Source: Akkermansiaceae bacterium
GTDB lineage: Bacteria > Verrucomicrobiota > Verrucomicrobiia > Verrucomicrobiales > DEV007
DNA length: 64,000 bases
Direction: 5' to 3'
NCBI GenBank assembly: GCA_024233005.1
Contig: JACKQE010000003.1
Location: forward strand, 248,001 to 312,000
Positions 24,524 through 33,282 of the stretch are shown here, piece after piece. Each line of letters begins with the position of its first letter. The first letter of the stretch is position 1. The notes under the pieces are model-generated. The model had not been told where the DNA came from and did no database searches. It worked only from the letters and a program-made list of their open reading frames with translations. Both the position numbers and the translations under genes were made by a program.

Positions 24524-24536
24524 CCGGACATTCCGG
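24524..24536. promoter_or_regulatory. Palindrome CCGGA-CAT-TCCGG upstream of the LptF/LptG gene
   Basis: Same 13 bases as at 21701-21713, located 34-47 bases upstream of the permease ATG. The surrounding 170-base gap (24401-24570) shows no other feature. Confidence 0.25.
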
Positions 24537-24570
24537 AGATTCAAACTAATTTTTCCCGCCCCCGTCGTCC

Positions 24571-26271
24571 ATGCTCTGGTCCACCCTAAAACGTCTCTGG
24601 AAACGCATTTCCGAGGCACTGGCGGACTTTTTTGACCGGCGGGACACCCGCTCCTTGAGTGTCCAGTTGCTTGTCATCGGACTTACGGTCGGCCTGGGGG
24701 CACTCGGTGTGCACTCCCTGCTGGCTTTCCTGGCGGACCACGACGCCACCATTGCCGAAATCGAAGCGCTGGAGGCCTCCGAAAATGACCTGCCAACTCC
24801 GGTGCCTCCCATTGCTCAGTTGCTCGGTGCCGCATTCTCTCTCCTGGGAGCTCTCCGCGCTCTGACACTGAGCCGGATCCGGGACGAAGAAAAGCGCAAC
24901 CGGGCCACCATGATCACCCTCTGGCTCGCGGCCACCGGAGCCATCGTCGCCTGGATTCCCTCGGATTTGGCCTACTGGCTGCAGGAAATGCGCCTCGACA
25001 CGAGCGGTGAGAATTACTCCTATCAGGCGTTCGCCATCAAGGAAATCCTGATCTTCCTGTTCGTCATCAGCTTCCCCATCGGAGCGCATCTCCATTTCAG
25101 CTCCAGCCTGATGGACCAGTACGTCCTCCGCTCGTTCCTGACTCCCTTTTCCCTCTGCCTGACGGCTTTGGTGGCGATCTGGATCCTGGCCGACCTGCTC
25201 AACAATGGCAGCGATTTGGCCCGCGGCACCTCCGGCCCCGGACTGGTGCTGGAGTTTTATATCATTCAAATGCCGCAGGTCTTCCTGTTTGTCATGCCGA
25301 TCACCCTCTCCCTGTCACTCCTGTTTTCGCTCAGCAAAATGTCGCGATCCAACGAGTTGATCTCCATGTTGGGCTCGGGTCGGAGTTTGTTGCGCGTGCT
25401 CATGCCTCTGTTCATCGCGGGGATCTACGCTTCTCTGCTCTGCCTGGTTTTCAAATTTGAATGGGCCCCCGAATCGATCGGATACAAGGAGAACCTGCTC
25501 CAGGAAATCCGCAACGATGCCAAGGGAAAAAAGGACACCGGACGCTACCAAAGTTTTGGCTGGCTCCATGTCAACGAGGTGGACCAGCGGATCTGGTATG
25601 TCGGACGGGTGCCTTCCAGCTTCCGCGACAAGTTCATCTCCTTGGTGGTGGCCGAGATCACTCCCGAAGGACAGGTCAAACGCACCTGGTGGGCGAGATC
25701 AGCCAACTGGACCACCGACGGCGCGTGGTGGTTGCGGGACGGCCGGGTACACACCTACCCGGAAGACGGGGCCCCGGTCATTGAGACCTTCCGCAAATGC
25801 CGGATCCGCGGCTGGCAGGAAACGCCATGGAAAATCACCAGCTCGGCCTTGAAACCCGAATTCATGAGTGTCCCCGACTTGTCCGGATTCCTCCGCACCA
25901 ATGCCGACTACAAGCCCGAGCAGCTGGCCCCTTACCGGACGAATTGGTGGAACGCTTTCGCCGAGCCATTCTCCTGCTTGGTCATCACACTCATCACGGC
26001 CCCGCTGGGGGTCGTCTATTCGCGCCGAGGCATCATGGGAGGGGTCGCCTATACGATCGCTATTTTGGCCGGCATTTACGTGCTCCCGGGGGTGTTTTTG
26101 CTCCTTGGCAAAAAATCCGTCATTCCTGCGATTCTCGCCGCTTGGTCGACCAATCTCATCTTCGCCATCATCGCGGCCCTGCTCCTCATTTCCAAGTCCA
26201 AGAACCGTGACATCCCCAAGCTCAGCAGTTGGCTGCGCAATCGGAAACTCCGCCGCAGGCTGCATGCCTGA
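24571..26271 (+). CDS. LptF/LptG (YjgP/YjgQ) family permease with N-terminal membrane extension
   Basis: A 566-residue protein. From about residue 181 (MDQYVLRSFLTPFSLCLTAL) it follows the YjgP/YjgQ fold: three helices, a large periplasmic beta-jellyroll (about 300-455) and three more helices (APLGVVYSRRG, then GIYVLPGVFLLLG). These proteins are the membrane subunits of the lipopolysaccharide exporter LptB2FG. Residues 1-180 add several extra hydrophobic segments not found in ordinary LptF or LptG, which are about 360 residues long. No second LptF/G gene is near it. The ATG lacks a Shine-Dalgarno. Confidence 0.85.
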   Translation: MLWSTLKRLWKRISEALADFFDRRDTRSLSVQLLVIGLTVGLGALGVHSLLAFLADHDATIAEIEALEASENDLPTPVPPIAQLLGAAFSLLGALRALTLSRIRDEEKRNRATMITLWLAATGAIVAWIPSDLAYWLQEMRLDTSGENYSYQAFAIKEILIFLFVISFPIGAHLHFSSSLMDQYVLRSFLTPFSLCLTALVAIWILADLLNNGSDLARGTSGPGLVLEFYIIQMPQVFLFVMPITLSLSLLFSLSKMSRSNELISMLGSGRSLLRVLMPLFIAGIYASLLCLVFKFEWAPESIGYKENLLQEIRNDAKGKKDTGRYQSFGWLHVNEVDQRIWYVGRVPSSFRDKFISLVVAEITPEGQVKRTWWARSANWTTDGAWWLRDGRVHTYPEDGAPVIETFRKCRIRGWQETPWKITSSALKPEFMSVPDLSGFLRTNADYKPEQLAPYRTNWWNAFAEPFSCLVITLITAPLGVVYSRRGIMGGVAYTIAILAGIYVLPGVFLLLGKKSVIPAILAAWSTNLIFAIIAALLLISKSKNRDIPKLSSWLRNRKLRRRLHA

Positions 26272-26274
26272 GAC

Positions 26275-26301
26275 GACCCATCCGGCTTTCCGGGGCGGGT
26301 C
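26275..26301 (+). terminator. GC-rich hairpin after the LptF/LptG gene
   Basis: GACCC-AT-CCGG-CTTT-CCGG-GGC-GGGTC can fold into a stem with an internal bulge, starting 4 bases after the stop codon. There is no following T-run, so termination is uncertain. Confidence 0.3.
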
Positions 26302-26337
26302 AGAATGGCTTTCATCGTTTGCTTAGTTTCTTCCTCC

Positions 26338-26985
26338 ATGGCCATTACTGAAGATTGGAAAATTCGGTCCCGCTCCCGCGAGTGCTGCCACACCCAGCGA
26401 CCTTTTGAGGACGGCGATCCTTTTTTCACCGCCATCTTCCCAGATCCTGAGACCGACGGTTACCTGCGACGGGATTATTCAGTGGCAGCGTGGGAGGAAC
26501 TCCACGATGGATTTGAAATCCCCCCTTTTTCCTATTGGCGGGCCATTTTCAAAATCCCTCCACCTCCCGTGGAGAAGCCCCAGGTCATCGAAAAGCATTC
26601 CGCCGAGTCCACTCTGCGGCGTCTCATCGACGAAGACCTACCCACCACCATTCATGCGCGTTACATTCTGGCCCTCATGCTGGAACGGAAGCGGACCCTG
26701 GTCCAGGTGGATGTCAAGGAGGTTGGCGGGTCGCGCCTCCTGATTTATGAGCACAAAGCCACGGGTGACGCCTTCATCATCGTCGATCCCAGGCTCAAGC
26801 TGGACGAAATTCAAAAGATTCAGGAGGAAGTGGCCGAACTTCTCGGCAGCACTCCGCCCCCCACTCCGGAAGATCCCGCGGACAAAGAAACCCAGACTGC
26901 GGAACCTTGCCCAGCCACACCGCCCTCCGACGAGTCAGCGACAGCCGATAAGGATCCCGGTGTGTCTCAGAAGTCCACGACGTAA
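26338..26985 (+). CDS. Conserved hypothetical protein with N-terminal Cys pair
   Basis: About 215 residues from the ATG at 26338 (MAITEDWKI). The N-terminus has WKIRSRSRECCHTQRPFEDG, followed by YLRRDYSVAAWEEL, a pattern I associate with an uncharacterised family found in Planctomycetes and Verrucomicrobia, possibly with a short zinc-binding knuckle. The middle is helical (IHARYILALMLERKRTLVQV) and the C-terminus is acidic, Pro/Thr-rich and probably disordered. No enzymatic motif is visible. The last 19 bases overlap the end of the convergent C39-like gene. Confidence 0.6.
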   Translation: MAITEDWKIRSRSRECCHTQRPFEDGDPFFTAIFPDPETDGYLRRDYSVAAWEELHDGFEIPPFSYWRAIFKIPPPPVEKPQVIEKHSAESTLRRLIDEDLPTTIHARYILALMLERKRTLVQVDVKEVGGSRLLIYEHKATGDAFIIVDPRLKLDEIQKIQEEVAELLGSTPPPTPEDPADKETQTAEPCPATPPSDESATADKDPGVSQKSTT

Positions 26986-28445
26986 ACAACATCCTGCGAG
27001 ACCATTTCGGCTTCTTCGAGCCGGACCCAGCGTTCGAGATACCGCTCCCCCCAGCTGTCACTGAAACACAATTCGTTCGTCTCTTCATTGTAGCCGACAA
27101 TCAGCGTGGCATGAGCCCGGTTCGTGTCCGGCGGCAGGGTTTTTCCTTTGACTTCGGCATCCAATTGCTTGGTCCAGGCCGCCCAATCCGAGATCTCTTT
27201 TCGTTTGGTCGTGCGGTCGTTGGCCAGTTCATTGAACTCCTTGGTCGAAAACATCCCCCAAATCATAGGGATCCCCTGATCGATGAATTTCTTGACCGTT
27301 CTCATTTTCAAATCCCCCCGGATGGTCTCGAAGGATCGTCCTTTGCGTTTGATGTCCCGCCCGACATTGCCAAAAAGGGTGTCGAACGAGGTGCCGCCGC
27401 CGAGACCGGATTCACCCACCATCGCCAACAGGTACATGTCCGCGGAAAGCCCCATCCATCGCATGGCCCTTTCGCAAGTGGCGGGCACGCAATAGCCTTT
27501 CGGCCCCTGATCGACCATGGGAATGTCCGCGATGTAGACGTCCCCGTTGGACCTCTTCTCCAGACTGCCGCGGACACGGTCCCTCACCGTGGAGTCCGAA
27601 ACCCGTGAAGCCTTCCCGCGATCTTCGGCAAATTGAAGCGGAACGATCTGCAGCCCCACATACTCGTCGTCCACCGAGGAGAGAAGGAACGAGTGTTCTT
27701 TCCAATCCCACCGCGACACGTTGTGTCGGCTTTCACCTTCTCCAAATTTCTGCCGCGAAGGTTCACCCAATACCTTCGTCAGACAATCCTCGATGGCCTT
27801 GGCCTCTTTTGCCATGGCCGCCCTCAGACCTTCGATGCCGCCGATCGCTTTCTCTTTTTCGAAATGCTTTTCCCCTGATCCGGCCGCGCCGAAAAAGTCC
27901 CCTTTGTTGGCGAAGACCAGGGATAGCGTGGTTACTTTGCTATCTTCCCCGTAAAGCGCCGCAGAGTAGGGGCGGGCATTGAGGAACCGGTAATTCTCGT
28001 CCGGATAGCTCCGGAAGCTGGAAGAAAACTTGGTCTGCGACTCCTGTTTCCACCCGAGGCGTTGCGCGGTCGCGGCAATGTCCGCTTGGAAGAGCGACTC
28101 CTCGACGAACAGCGGCTGTCCCAGAACCTCATTGATTTGCGCGGTGGTCACCGTGACATTGGCTTCCGCGGAGGTGCCCGGAACCACGGCAGCGGTGGGC
28201 TTCCATGCCGCCAACCATGCTTGGTCGGCTGCCGACAAGGCCGTGACCGGAAGGGTAAACTTCTGGCCGTCCTCACGGATGATGGTGACCTTGCCGCCCT
28301 GCAGGTTTTCGACCCGGGCCCTGATTTTCTGGCCCTTCTGGCTGGTGAACTCACGCAGGGCTTCGCCCTCTGCCAGGACACCGCCAACCATGAAGGCTGC
28401 AAAAAGATAGATTCCCAGCCAAGTGACAAAACGGATCAACCTCAT
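26967..28445 (-). CDS. Exported C39-like cysteine peptidase with SHD1-type domain
   Basis: A 492-residue protein starting with a signal or membrane segment (TWLGIYLFAAFMVGGVLA). Residues 27-80 resemble an SLA1 homology domain 1 (REFTSQKGQKIRARV, KVTIIREDGQKFTLPV, ALSAADQAWL). From about residue 305 it is a papain-like C39-type domain: Gln313 in MVDQGPKGYC, Cys319 as nucleophile, His445 in HATLIVGY and Asp463 in FSDSWG complete the triad. The middle region is unique. Substrate unknown. The 3' end overlaps the convergent hypothetical gene by 19 bases. Confidence 0.75.
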   Translation of the reverse strand: MRLIRFVTWLGIYLFAAFMVGGVLAEGEALREFTSQKGQKIRARVENLQGGKVTIIREDGQKFTLPVTALSAADQAWLAAWKPTAAVVPGTSAEANVTVTTAQINEVLGQPLFVEESLFQADIAATAQRLGWKQESQTKFSSSFRSYPDENYRFLNARPYSAALYGEDSKVTTLSLVFANKGDFFGAAGSGEKHFEKEKAIGGIEGLRAAMAKEAKAIEDCLTKVLGEPSRQKFGEGESRHNVSRWDWKEHSFLLSSVDDEYVGLQIVPLQFAEDRGKASRVSDSTVRDRVRGSLEKRSNGDVYIADIPMVDQGPKGYCVPATCERAMRWMGLSADMYLLAMVGESGLGGGTSFDTLFGNVGRDIKRKGRSFETIRGDLKMRTVKKFIDQGIPMIWGMFSTKEFNELANDRTTKRKEISDWAAWTKQLDAEVKGKTLPPDTNRAHATLIVGYNEETNELCFSDSWGERYLERWVRLEEAEMVSQDVVYVVDF

Positions 28446-28515
28446 GGGCTTATCATATCACAAACGAAACTCTCACCACAGAAATTTTGCCACCGGACGC
28501 CAGTCCCGCCCCCAC

Positions 28516-29559
28516 TCAACCGGCCCAGCTTTCCAGCCGCAGATTGGGATCGATATCCCCCTCCAAAGGATCTCCCGAACGACCGGCCGCCAGACGCGTT
28601 GCGGCCACGAAACCAATCATCGCGGCATTGTCGGTGCCATATCCCGGAGAACAGAGCCAGAGGTCGAGCCCGGCGCGTTCACAGGCCGCCGTCATTGACT
28701 GGCGGAGCCTTCCGTTGCAGCTTACGCCCCCGCTCACCGTGACCAGTTTCCGTCCGGTCGCGCGGGCTGCGGCCATGGTTTTGGCCACCAGCACCTCGAT
28801 CACCGCTTCCTGGAAAGAGGCGCAAATGTCGGGAAGATGGCCTTCCATGGGAGGGGGGATTTTGGGGAGGAGGTAATGCACCGCCGTTTTCAATCCGCTG
28901 AAACTGAACTGAAAATCCCCGCTGCCAATCATGCTCCGGGGCAGGGCATACGCCGCCGGGTTACCCTCCCGGGCCAAACGGTCAATGACCGGGCCACCGG
29001 GATACGGGAGCCCGAGCATTTTGGCCACTTTGTCGAAAGCCTCTCCGGCCGCATCGTCCCGTGTGGAGCCGAGTAATCGGTAGTCCCCGGCTCCACGGAC
29101 ATCAACGAGAAGCGTGTGCCCCCCGCTCACGACCAGCGCGGCCGAGGGCGGCACGGAGCCGATCCGGCCAAGGCAGGGAGAAAGCAGATGGCCCTCGAGG
29201 TGATTCACCGCAAAAAACGGGCATCCCAGAGCGAGGGAGAGGGCTTTGCCGAAGGTATTTCCAATCAAAAGCGAACTGGCCAACCCCGGTCCGGCCGTCG
29301 CGGCGACAGCTTCCAGATGCTGAGGCCCTACTCCCGCCCGATCCAACAGAAGCCTCACCAGTGGAGGAAGAGTCAGGTTGTGGTTCCGCGAGGCGAGTTC
29401 CGGCACGACACCTCCGTAGGGTCGGTGCAGTTCGATCTGGGACGCGATCTCACTTGCCAGTACGTGAGGGCCCTGCACCAAGGCGACCGCCGTCTCGTCA
29501 CAGGAAGTTTCAATGGCCAGCACCAAGGGCATCCGGTCTGTCCCGGTCCGGACATTCAT
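28516..29559 (-). CDS. tsaD: tRNA N6-adenosine threonylcarbamoyltransferase TsaD
   Basis: A 347-residue ASKHA-fold enzyme that transfers threonylcarbamoyl to A37 of ANN-decoding tRNAs with TsaB, TsaC and TsaE. Diagnostic motifs: LAIETSCDETAVALV near the start, the metal-binding NHLEGHLL, the SGGHTLL strand and SGGVSCNGRLR toward the end. Length is normal. A second ATG nine codons in (29532, MPLVLAIETS) may be the true start. It ends the strand group that begins with the sulfatase, 23 bases after the S41 peptidase gene. Confidence 0.95.
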   Translation of the reverse strand: MNVRTGTDRMPLVLAIETSCDETAVALVQGPHVLASEIASQIELHRPYGGVVPELASRNHNLTLPPLVRLLLDRAGVGPQHLEAVAATAGPGLASSLLIGNTFGKALSLALGCPFFAVNHLEGHLLSPCLGRIGSVPPSAALVVSGGHTLLVDVRGAGDYRLLGSTRDDAAGEAFDKVAKMLGLPYPGGPVIDRLAREGNPAAYALPRSMIGSGDFQFSFSGLKTAVHYLLPKIPPPMEGHLPDICASFQEAVIEVLVAKTMAAARATGRKLVTVSGGVSCNGRLRQSMTAACERAGLDLWLCSPGYGTDNAAMIGFVAATRLAAGRSGDPLEGDIDPNLRLESWAG

Positions 29560-29582
29560 AGGGCATCGGGCCTGTTAGGCGA

Positions 29583-31154
29583 TCAGGGAATCTTGGCAGG
29601 TTCCGGCTTGGCATCCGGAACTGATGGCTTGGCATCCGGAACTGATGGCTTGCCGCCGGCAGGTTCGGCTGCCGGCTTGGCACCGTCTTTCTCCCCAGCT
29701 CCCGCAGGAGCAGCTTTTGGATCCGGGGACGACGGCTTCGACCCGTTTCCAGAGGGTTTCTGGTCCTTGGCTGGAGGCCCTTCAGCAGCGGCTTTTGTTT
29801 TCGGTGAGGCTGCTTGGGTTTTGGCGTATACCAGCGCCCCTTTGATGGCATCGACGGCACGGATGAGCTGGCGGTCAGCGAATGAGGCCAGCTTTTTGGC
29901 CTCCTCCTCGGGGAGCGAGTCGCGCTGGAACCAGCGGTTCATCTGGCCTTCCTCCACCGGGGTGAGAGGGGCGGAAATATTGGGGATGACCCCGTTTTCA
30001 TGAATGGTACGGTGACTCGGGGTGTAATACTTCGCCGTGGTCATGCGGAGCGCTTTGCCATTGGTTCCCGGGAGAGGCATGACCGACTGGACAGAACCTT
30101 TGCCAAAGCTGGTCTCTCCGACGATGATGGCCCTCTTGAGATCCTGCAACGCGCCGGCAACCACTTCACTGCCGCTGGCACTGGATCCATTGATCAGGAT
30201 CACCACCGGATACTCCCGGTCGCGCTGTTTGTGGTCAGCCCGAATCCGGTAGGGTCGGACCTCTCCGGAACCGGGCCTTCCCTCAGTAGTAAGCACCACC
30301 GTTCCCGCCGGGACAAATTCGCCGATGATGTCGATGGCGGTGTCCAACAGACCTCCCGGATTGTTCCGGAGGTCCAGGACAAATGCTTCCATTCCCTTCT
30401 GTTCAAGGTCATTGAGAGCTCTCGACAGTTCTCCCGCCGAAGGTTCATTGAATTGGAGGAGCCGGGCGTATCCAATTTTGTATGGTTCCGACAACTTGCT
30501 GTCCAGAAGATGAATATCGACCAAAGAGTTCTGTTTGAGGACTTCGCGCACCATTTCCAACTCCAGCAGTTGCTTGGTGGCGGAACGGTTCAGGGTGAGC
30601 TTGAGTTTTTCTCCAGGTTTGCCACGGAGCAGATTGACCGCTTCCGTCAGACCGACGTCCTTGGTCAGAATGCCGTTGATTTTCAATATCTCATCCCCGG
30701 GCAGCACGCCGGCGCGGGCGGCGGGACCGTCTTCCCGGACCGTGACGATGGTCAAGGTCTCGTTCTTCGGCGAGATGGTGATGCCGACGCCTTCGTAAGT
30801 GCTCGAAGTGTCGCGCTGCAGTTGCTCGTAAACTTTGGGGGTGAGGAATTGGCAATGCGGGTCGAGATCCCTCAGCATTCCCTCAAGCGCTGAGTTGATG
30901 AGACTCTCGTAGGTTGTTTTGGAGGGATCGACGTAGCCCTGACGGACCATTTCCAACACTCTGGTGAACAGCTCGATTTGGGCGTAGCCATCATCTCCCG
31001 GCCCGGCCTCTTTCGCGGGATCCGCGGATTCCGGGGCGTCGGCGGGAGCGGGGGGATCCGGTTCGGTCTTCGACGGGGATTCAGCTTGTGCCCAAGCGGA
31101 GCCCCCCACCAGAAAAGACAAGGCCAACCACCGGAGGCGGAAAGGGTGGGGCAT
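29583..31154 (-). CDS. S41 family C-terminal processing peptidase (CtpA-like)
   Basis: About 523 residues from the ATG at 31154, which gives a signal peptide (LRWLALSFLVGGSAWAQA); earlier in-frame ATGs at 31181 and 31199 exist. A PDZ domain occurs near residues 105-190 (GVGITISPKNETLTIVTV, then GDEILKINGI). The peptidase core has the nucleophile in GSSASGSEVVAGALQD and the general base Lys in ETSFGKGSVQS. The C-terminal ~110 residues are Lys/Pro/Ala-rich and contain a duplicated PSVPDAK motif. Such enzymes trim periplasmic proteins. Confidence 0.9.
   Translation of the reverse strand: MPHPFRLRWLALSFLVGGSAWAQAESPSKTEPDPPAPADAPESADPAKEAGPGDDGYAQIELFTRVLEMVRQGYVDPSKTTYESLINSALEGMLRDLDPHCQFLTPKVYEQLQRDTSSTYEGVGITISPKNETLTIVTVREDGPAARAGVLPGDEILKINGILTKDVGLTEAVNLLRGKPGEKLKLTLNRSATKQLLELEMVREVLKQNSLVDIHLLDSKLSEPYKIGYARLLQFNEPSAGELSRALNDLEQKGMEAFVLDLRNNPGGLLDTAIDIIGEFVPAGTVVLTTEGRPGSGEVRPYRIRADHKQRDREYPVVILINGSSASGSEVVAGALQDLKRAIIVGETSFGKGSVQSVMPLPGTNGKALRMTTAKYYTPSHRTIHENGVIPNISAPLTPVEEGQMNRWFQRDSLPEEEAKKLASFADRQLIRAVDAIKGALVYAKTQAASPKTKAAAEGPPAKDQKPSGNGSKPSSPDPKAAPAGAGEKDGAKPAAEPAGGKPSVPDAKPSVPDAKPEPAKIP
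29605..29646. repeat. Perfect 21-base tandem duplication in the S41 peptidase tail
   Basis: GGCTTGGCATCCGGAACTGAT occurs twice in direct succession (29605-29625 and 29626-29646) and encodes the repeated PSVPDAK units near the C-terminus. Confidence 0.9.
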
Positions 31155-31228
31155 GGGGACCGGAGCCGTCACATTTCTCATGACGGATATGTCACCCATC
31201 TGGAAGGGGAATGCAAGGACGGGGATGC

Positions 31229-32725
31229 TTACTCCGCCCGGCCCACTGGACGCGCACCAATGGCGGAGCGGTCAGTCAGGGCATCCCCCAAATCGCCACG
31301 CATGGCTTCGGCGAGCCCGGAAAGCCGACTGACAATATCGGGATGGTCAGCCGAGACATCGTGAGTCTCACCCGGGTCCGTGACGAGATCATAGAGCGCT
31401 TGCCTCTGCTGTTCGACTCGGTAGCCGTGCCGGCTCGCGATGCCGGAAACACCGCTTTGGGTGATACTTTGAGGCTGGAGACTCCCCCAGCCGGCAGGCT
31501 TGCCGTCATCCCTGGTGGGACCGTTCACCGAAAGGTAAGGATGGGCAAAGTGCAGTTTCCAACGCCCGCTCCGCACCGCCTGAAGTTCCGCCCCGGAATA
31601 AAAATAAAGCGCTTCGTGAGGTGTTCGGGCAGCCGGAGCCCCCAAGAGAAGTGTTCGGATGTCCAGCCCATCAACAGGAAGCCGCGGCTGCGCGGCACCG
31701 GCCAGTCCGGTCAACGTGGGCAGTAAATCGATGCTCATGACCGGCTCATCACAAACCGTCCCCGCGGGAATGTGACCCGGCCAACGGACAATAAACGGCA
31801 TCCGAACCCCTCCTTCAAATGTCGTCAATTTTCCTCCGCGGAATGGTCCGGCACTTCCAGCGTGGCTGCCATAACTCAGAAAAGGACCATTGTCGCTGGT
31901 GAACACAACGATCGTGTTGCCGGCCAGCCCATTCTGGTCCAATGCGGTCAGGATTTCTCCAACGGAATGGTCCAACTCTTGTATGACATCCGCGTAGAGG
32001 CCTCCGCCGGATTTACCGGCAAACTCCGGCGAGGCAAAGATGGGCACATGCGGCATGATGTGCGGAAGGTAGAGAAAAAATGCCCGGCCCCGGTGGCGCC
32101 CGATAAAATCCACCGCCCTCTCGGTGAGACGACGGGTGAAGGTCGCCTGATCGGGATCAGCCTCAATCACACTGTCCCCGTCATAAAAGGGCAGCGGAGG
32201 CATTTCGGACGCAAGCACCGGGTGGTATTTGGAGTTGTCGTTGGAATAGGGAATGCCGAGCCACTCATCAAACCCGTGACGCAGCGGGCTGAAAAAAGGA
32301 GGCAACCCCAGATGCCACTTCCCAAAAATTCCGGTTGCATACCCGACGTCATGCAACAGTTCTGGCAGGAGTTCTTCCTCCCGAGAGATGCCGTTGGGAC
32401 TGGTGTGGTTGAGAGCTCCCTGGAGTCCGACCCGGTTCGCATAACACCCGGTCAGCAAAGCCGCCCGGGAGGCGGTGCAGACGGCCTGGGCCACGTAAAA
32501 GCTGGTGAAACGGCGTCCCTCCGCAGCCAAGGCATCGAGGTGGGGAGTATGGACACGGGAGGAACCGAAACACGCCACATCACCATACCCGAGATCATCG
32601 GCAAAAATGAGCACCACATTGGGCCGATCAGAGGCCCGGGAGGCAGATGAGAAGGCCAATCCAATGACGGCGCACCACAGTCCCCTCCTCCAGATCACCC
32701 GCGCCAAATGCTGCAGCGCCGTCAT
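31229..32725 (-). CDS. Sulfatase (arylsulfatase A type)
   Basis: A 498-residue exported sulfatase with a signal peptide (GLWCAVIGLAFSSASRAS). The metal-binding PNVVLIFADDLGYGDV is at residues 35-50, and the formylglycine motif is Cys83-Thr-Ala-Ser-Arg (VCTASRAALLTG), the CxAxR variant of the usual CxPxR. Further family marks are FGKWHLG and VFTSDNGP. It would hydrolyse a sulfate ester, probably on a polysaccharide, after a cellular enzyme oxidises Cys83. The gene lies 30 bases before the longest S41 frame on the same strand. The substrate is unknown. Confidence 0.92.
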   Translation of the reverse strand: MTALQHLARVIWRRGLWCAVIGLAFSSASRASDRPNVVLIFADDLGYGDVACFGSSRVHTPHLDALAAEGRRFTSFYVAQAVCTASRAALLTGCYANRVGLQGALNHTSPNGISREEELLPELLHDVGYATGIFGKWHLGLPPFFSPLRHGFDEWLGIPYSNDNSKYHPVLASEMPPLPFYDGDSVIEADPDQATFTRRLTERAVDFIGRHRGRAFFLYLPHIMPHVPIFASPEFAGKSGGGLYADVIQELDHSVGEILTALDQNGLAGNTIVVFTSDNGPFLSYGSHAGSAGPFRGGKLTTFEGGVRMPFIVRWPGHIPAGTVCDEPVMSIDLLPTLTGLAGAAQPRLPVDGLDIRTLLLGAPAARTPHEALYFYSGAELQAVRSGRWKLHFAHPYLSVNGPTRDDGKPAGWGSLQPQSITQSGVSGIASRHGYRVEQQRQALYDLVTDPGETHDVSADHPDIVSRLSGLAEAMRGDLGDALTDRSAIGARPVGRAE

Positions 32726-32729
32726 GTCG

Positions 32730-33134
32730 TCAGACCCATTGGCCCCAGATCATGGCGATCCAGACAACTTTGGCAAAAAGGTGAAGGAATTGGTCTGTCT
32801 CAAAGGAGGTGCGACCTTCACATTTCACAAAATCGATGATCCAGTGGGCCACGAACTCGGCCAACCCCAGGAGGACCCGGCCACTGAGGCACCAGACAAA
32901 TCCGGCATGGATGAGTGCATGGGCGGTCAGGCAAAACACCCAGAGCAATTTAGGCGGAGCATTGCCCGTTGCCAGCGCCACCGGCTTGGCATGGCGGCTT
33001 TTCCCATGGGCCAGAAAATCTCCCTGCAACGGAAAGTCCGCAAGGGCATGCCCGATGCAAAAGGCAAAAAACAGAGAGGAAGCCGCCGTCCATGTCATCG
33101 GGGAGGTGGTATCCAGAGAAAGGAAGGCGTGCAT
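32730..33134 (-). CDS. DUF3307 family membrane protein
   Basis: From the ATG at 33134 about 134 residues; an ATG at 33098 (MTWTAASS) is an alternative, and a longer frame extends to 33242 but its Pro/Ser-rich front looks like non-coding. Motifs HALADFPLQGDFLAHGK and HWIIDFVKCEGR match DUF3307, a small helical membrane family of unknown function. Conserved His/Asp residues lie in the helices. It ends four bases from the sulfatase start on the same strand, so it may be co-transcribed with it. Confidence 0.7.
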   Translation of the reverse strand: MHAFLSLDTTSPMTWTAASSLFFAFCIGHALADFPLQGDFLAHGKSRHAKPVALATGNAPPKLLWVFCLTAHALIHAGFVWCLSGRVLLGLAEFVAHWIIDFVKCEGRTSFETDQFLHLFAKVVWIAMIWGQWV

Positions 33135-33282
33135 GGATTGGGGCAGTGGGAAACGGTGGACCCCGGACAGCCCCGTGGGGGGGGCTGCCGGGGGACTGAG
33201 AGTTTGGGTCCCCGGGATGGATGCCTCCCTCACCGAAGGCAACCACTTCCCCAGGAAATGGCGCAGGGGCAGGTTGTCGGGT

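Noticed and set aside
33135..33242. N-terminal extension of the DUF3307 gene
   Set aside because: The added residues are Pro/Ser-rich with no family match and no membrane segment; an internal ATG suits the family length.
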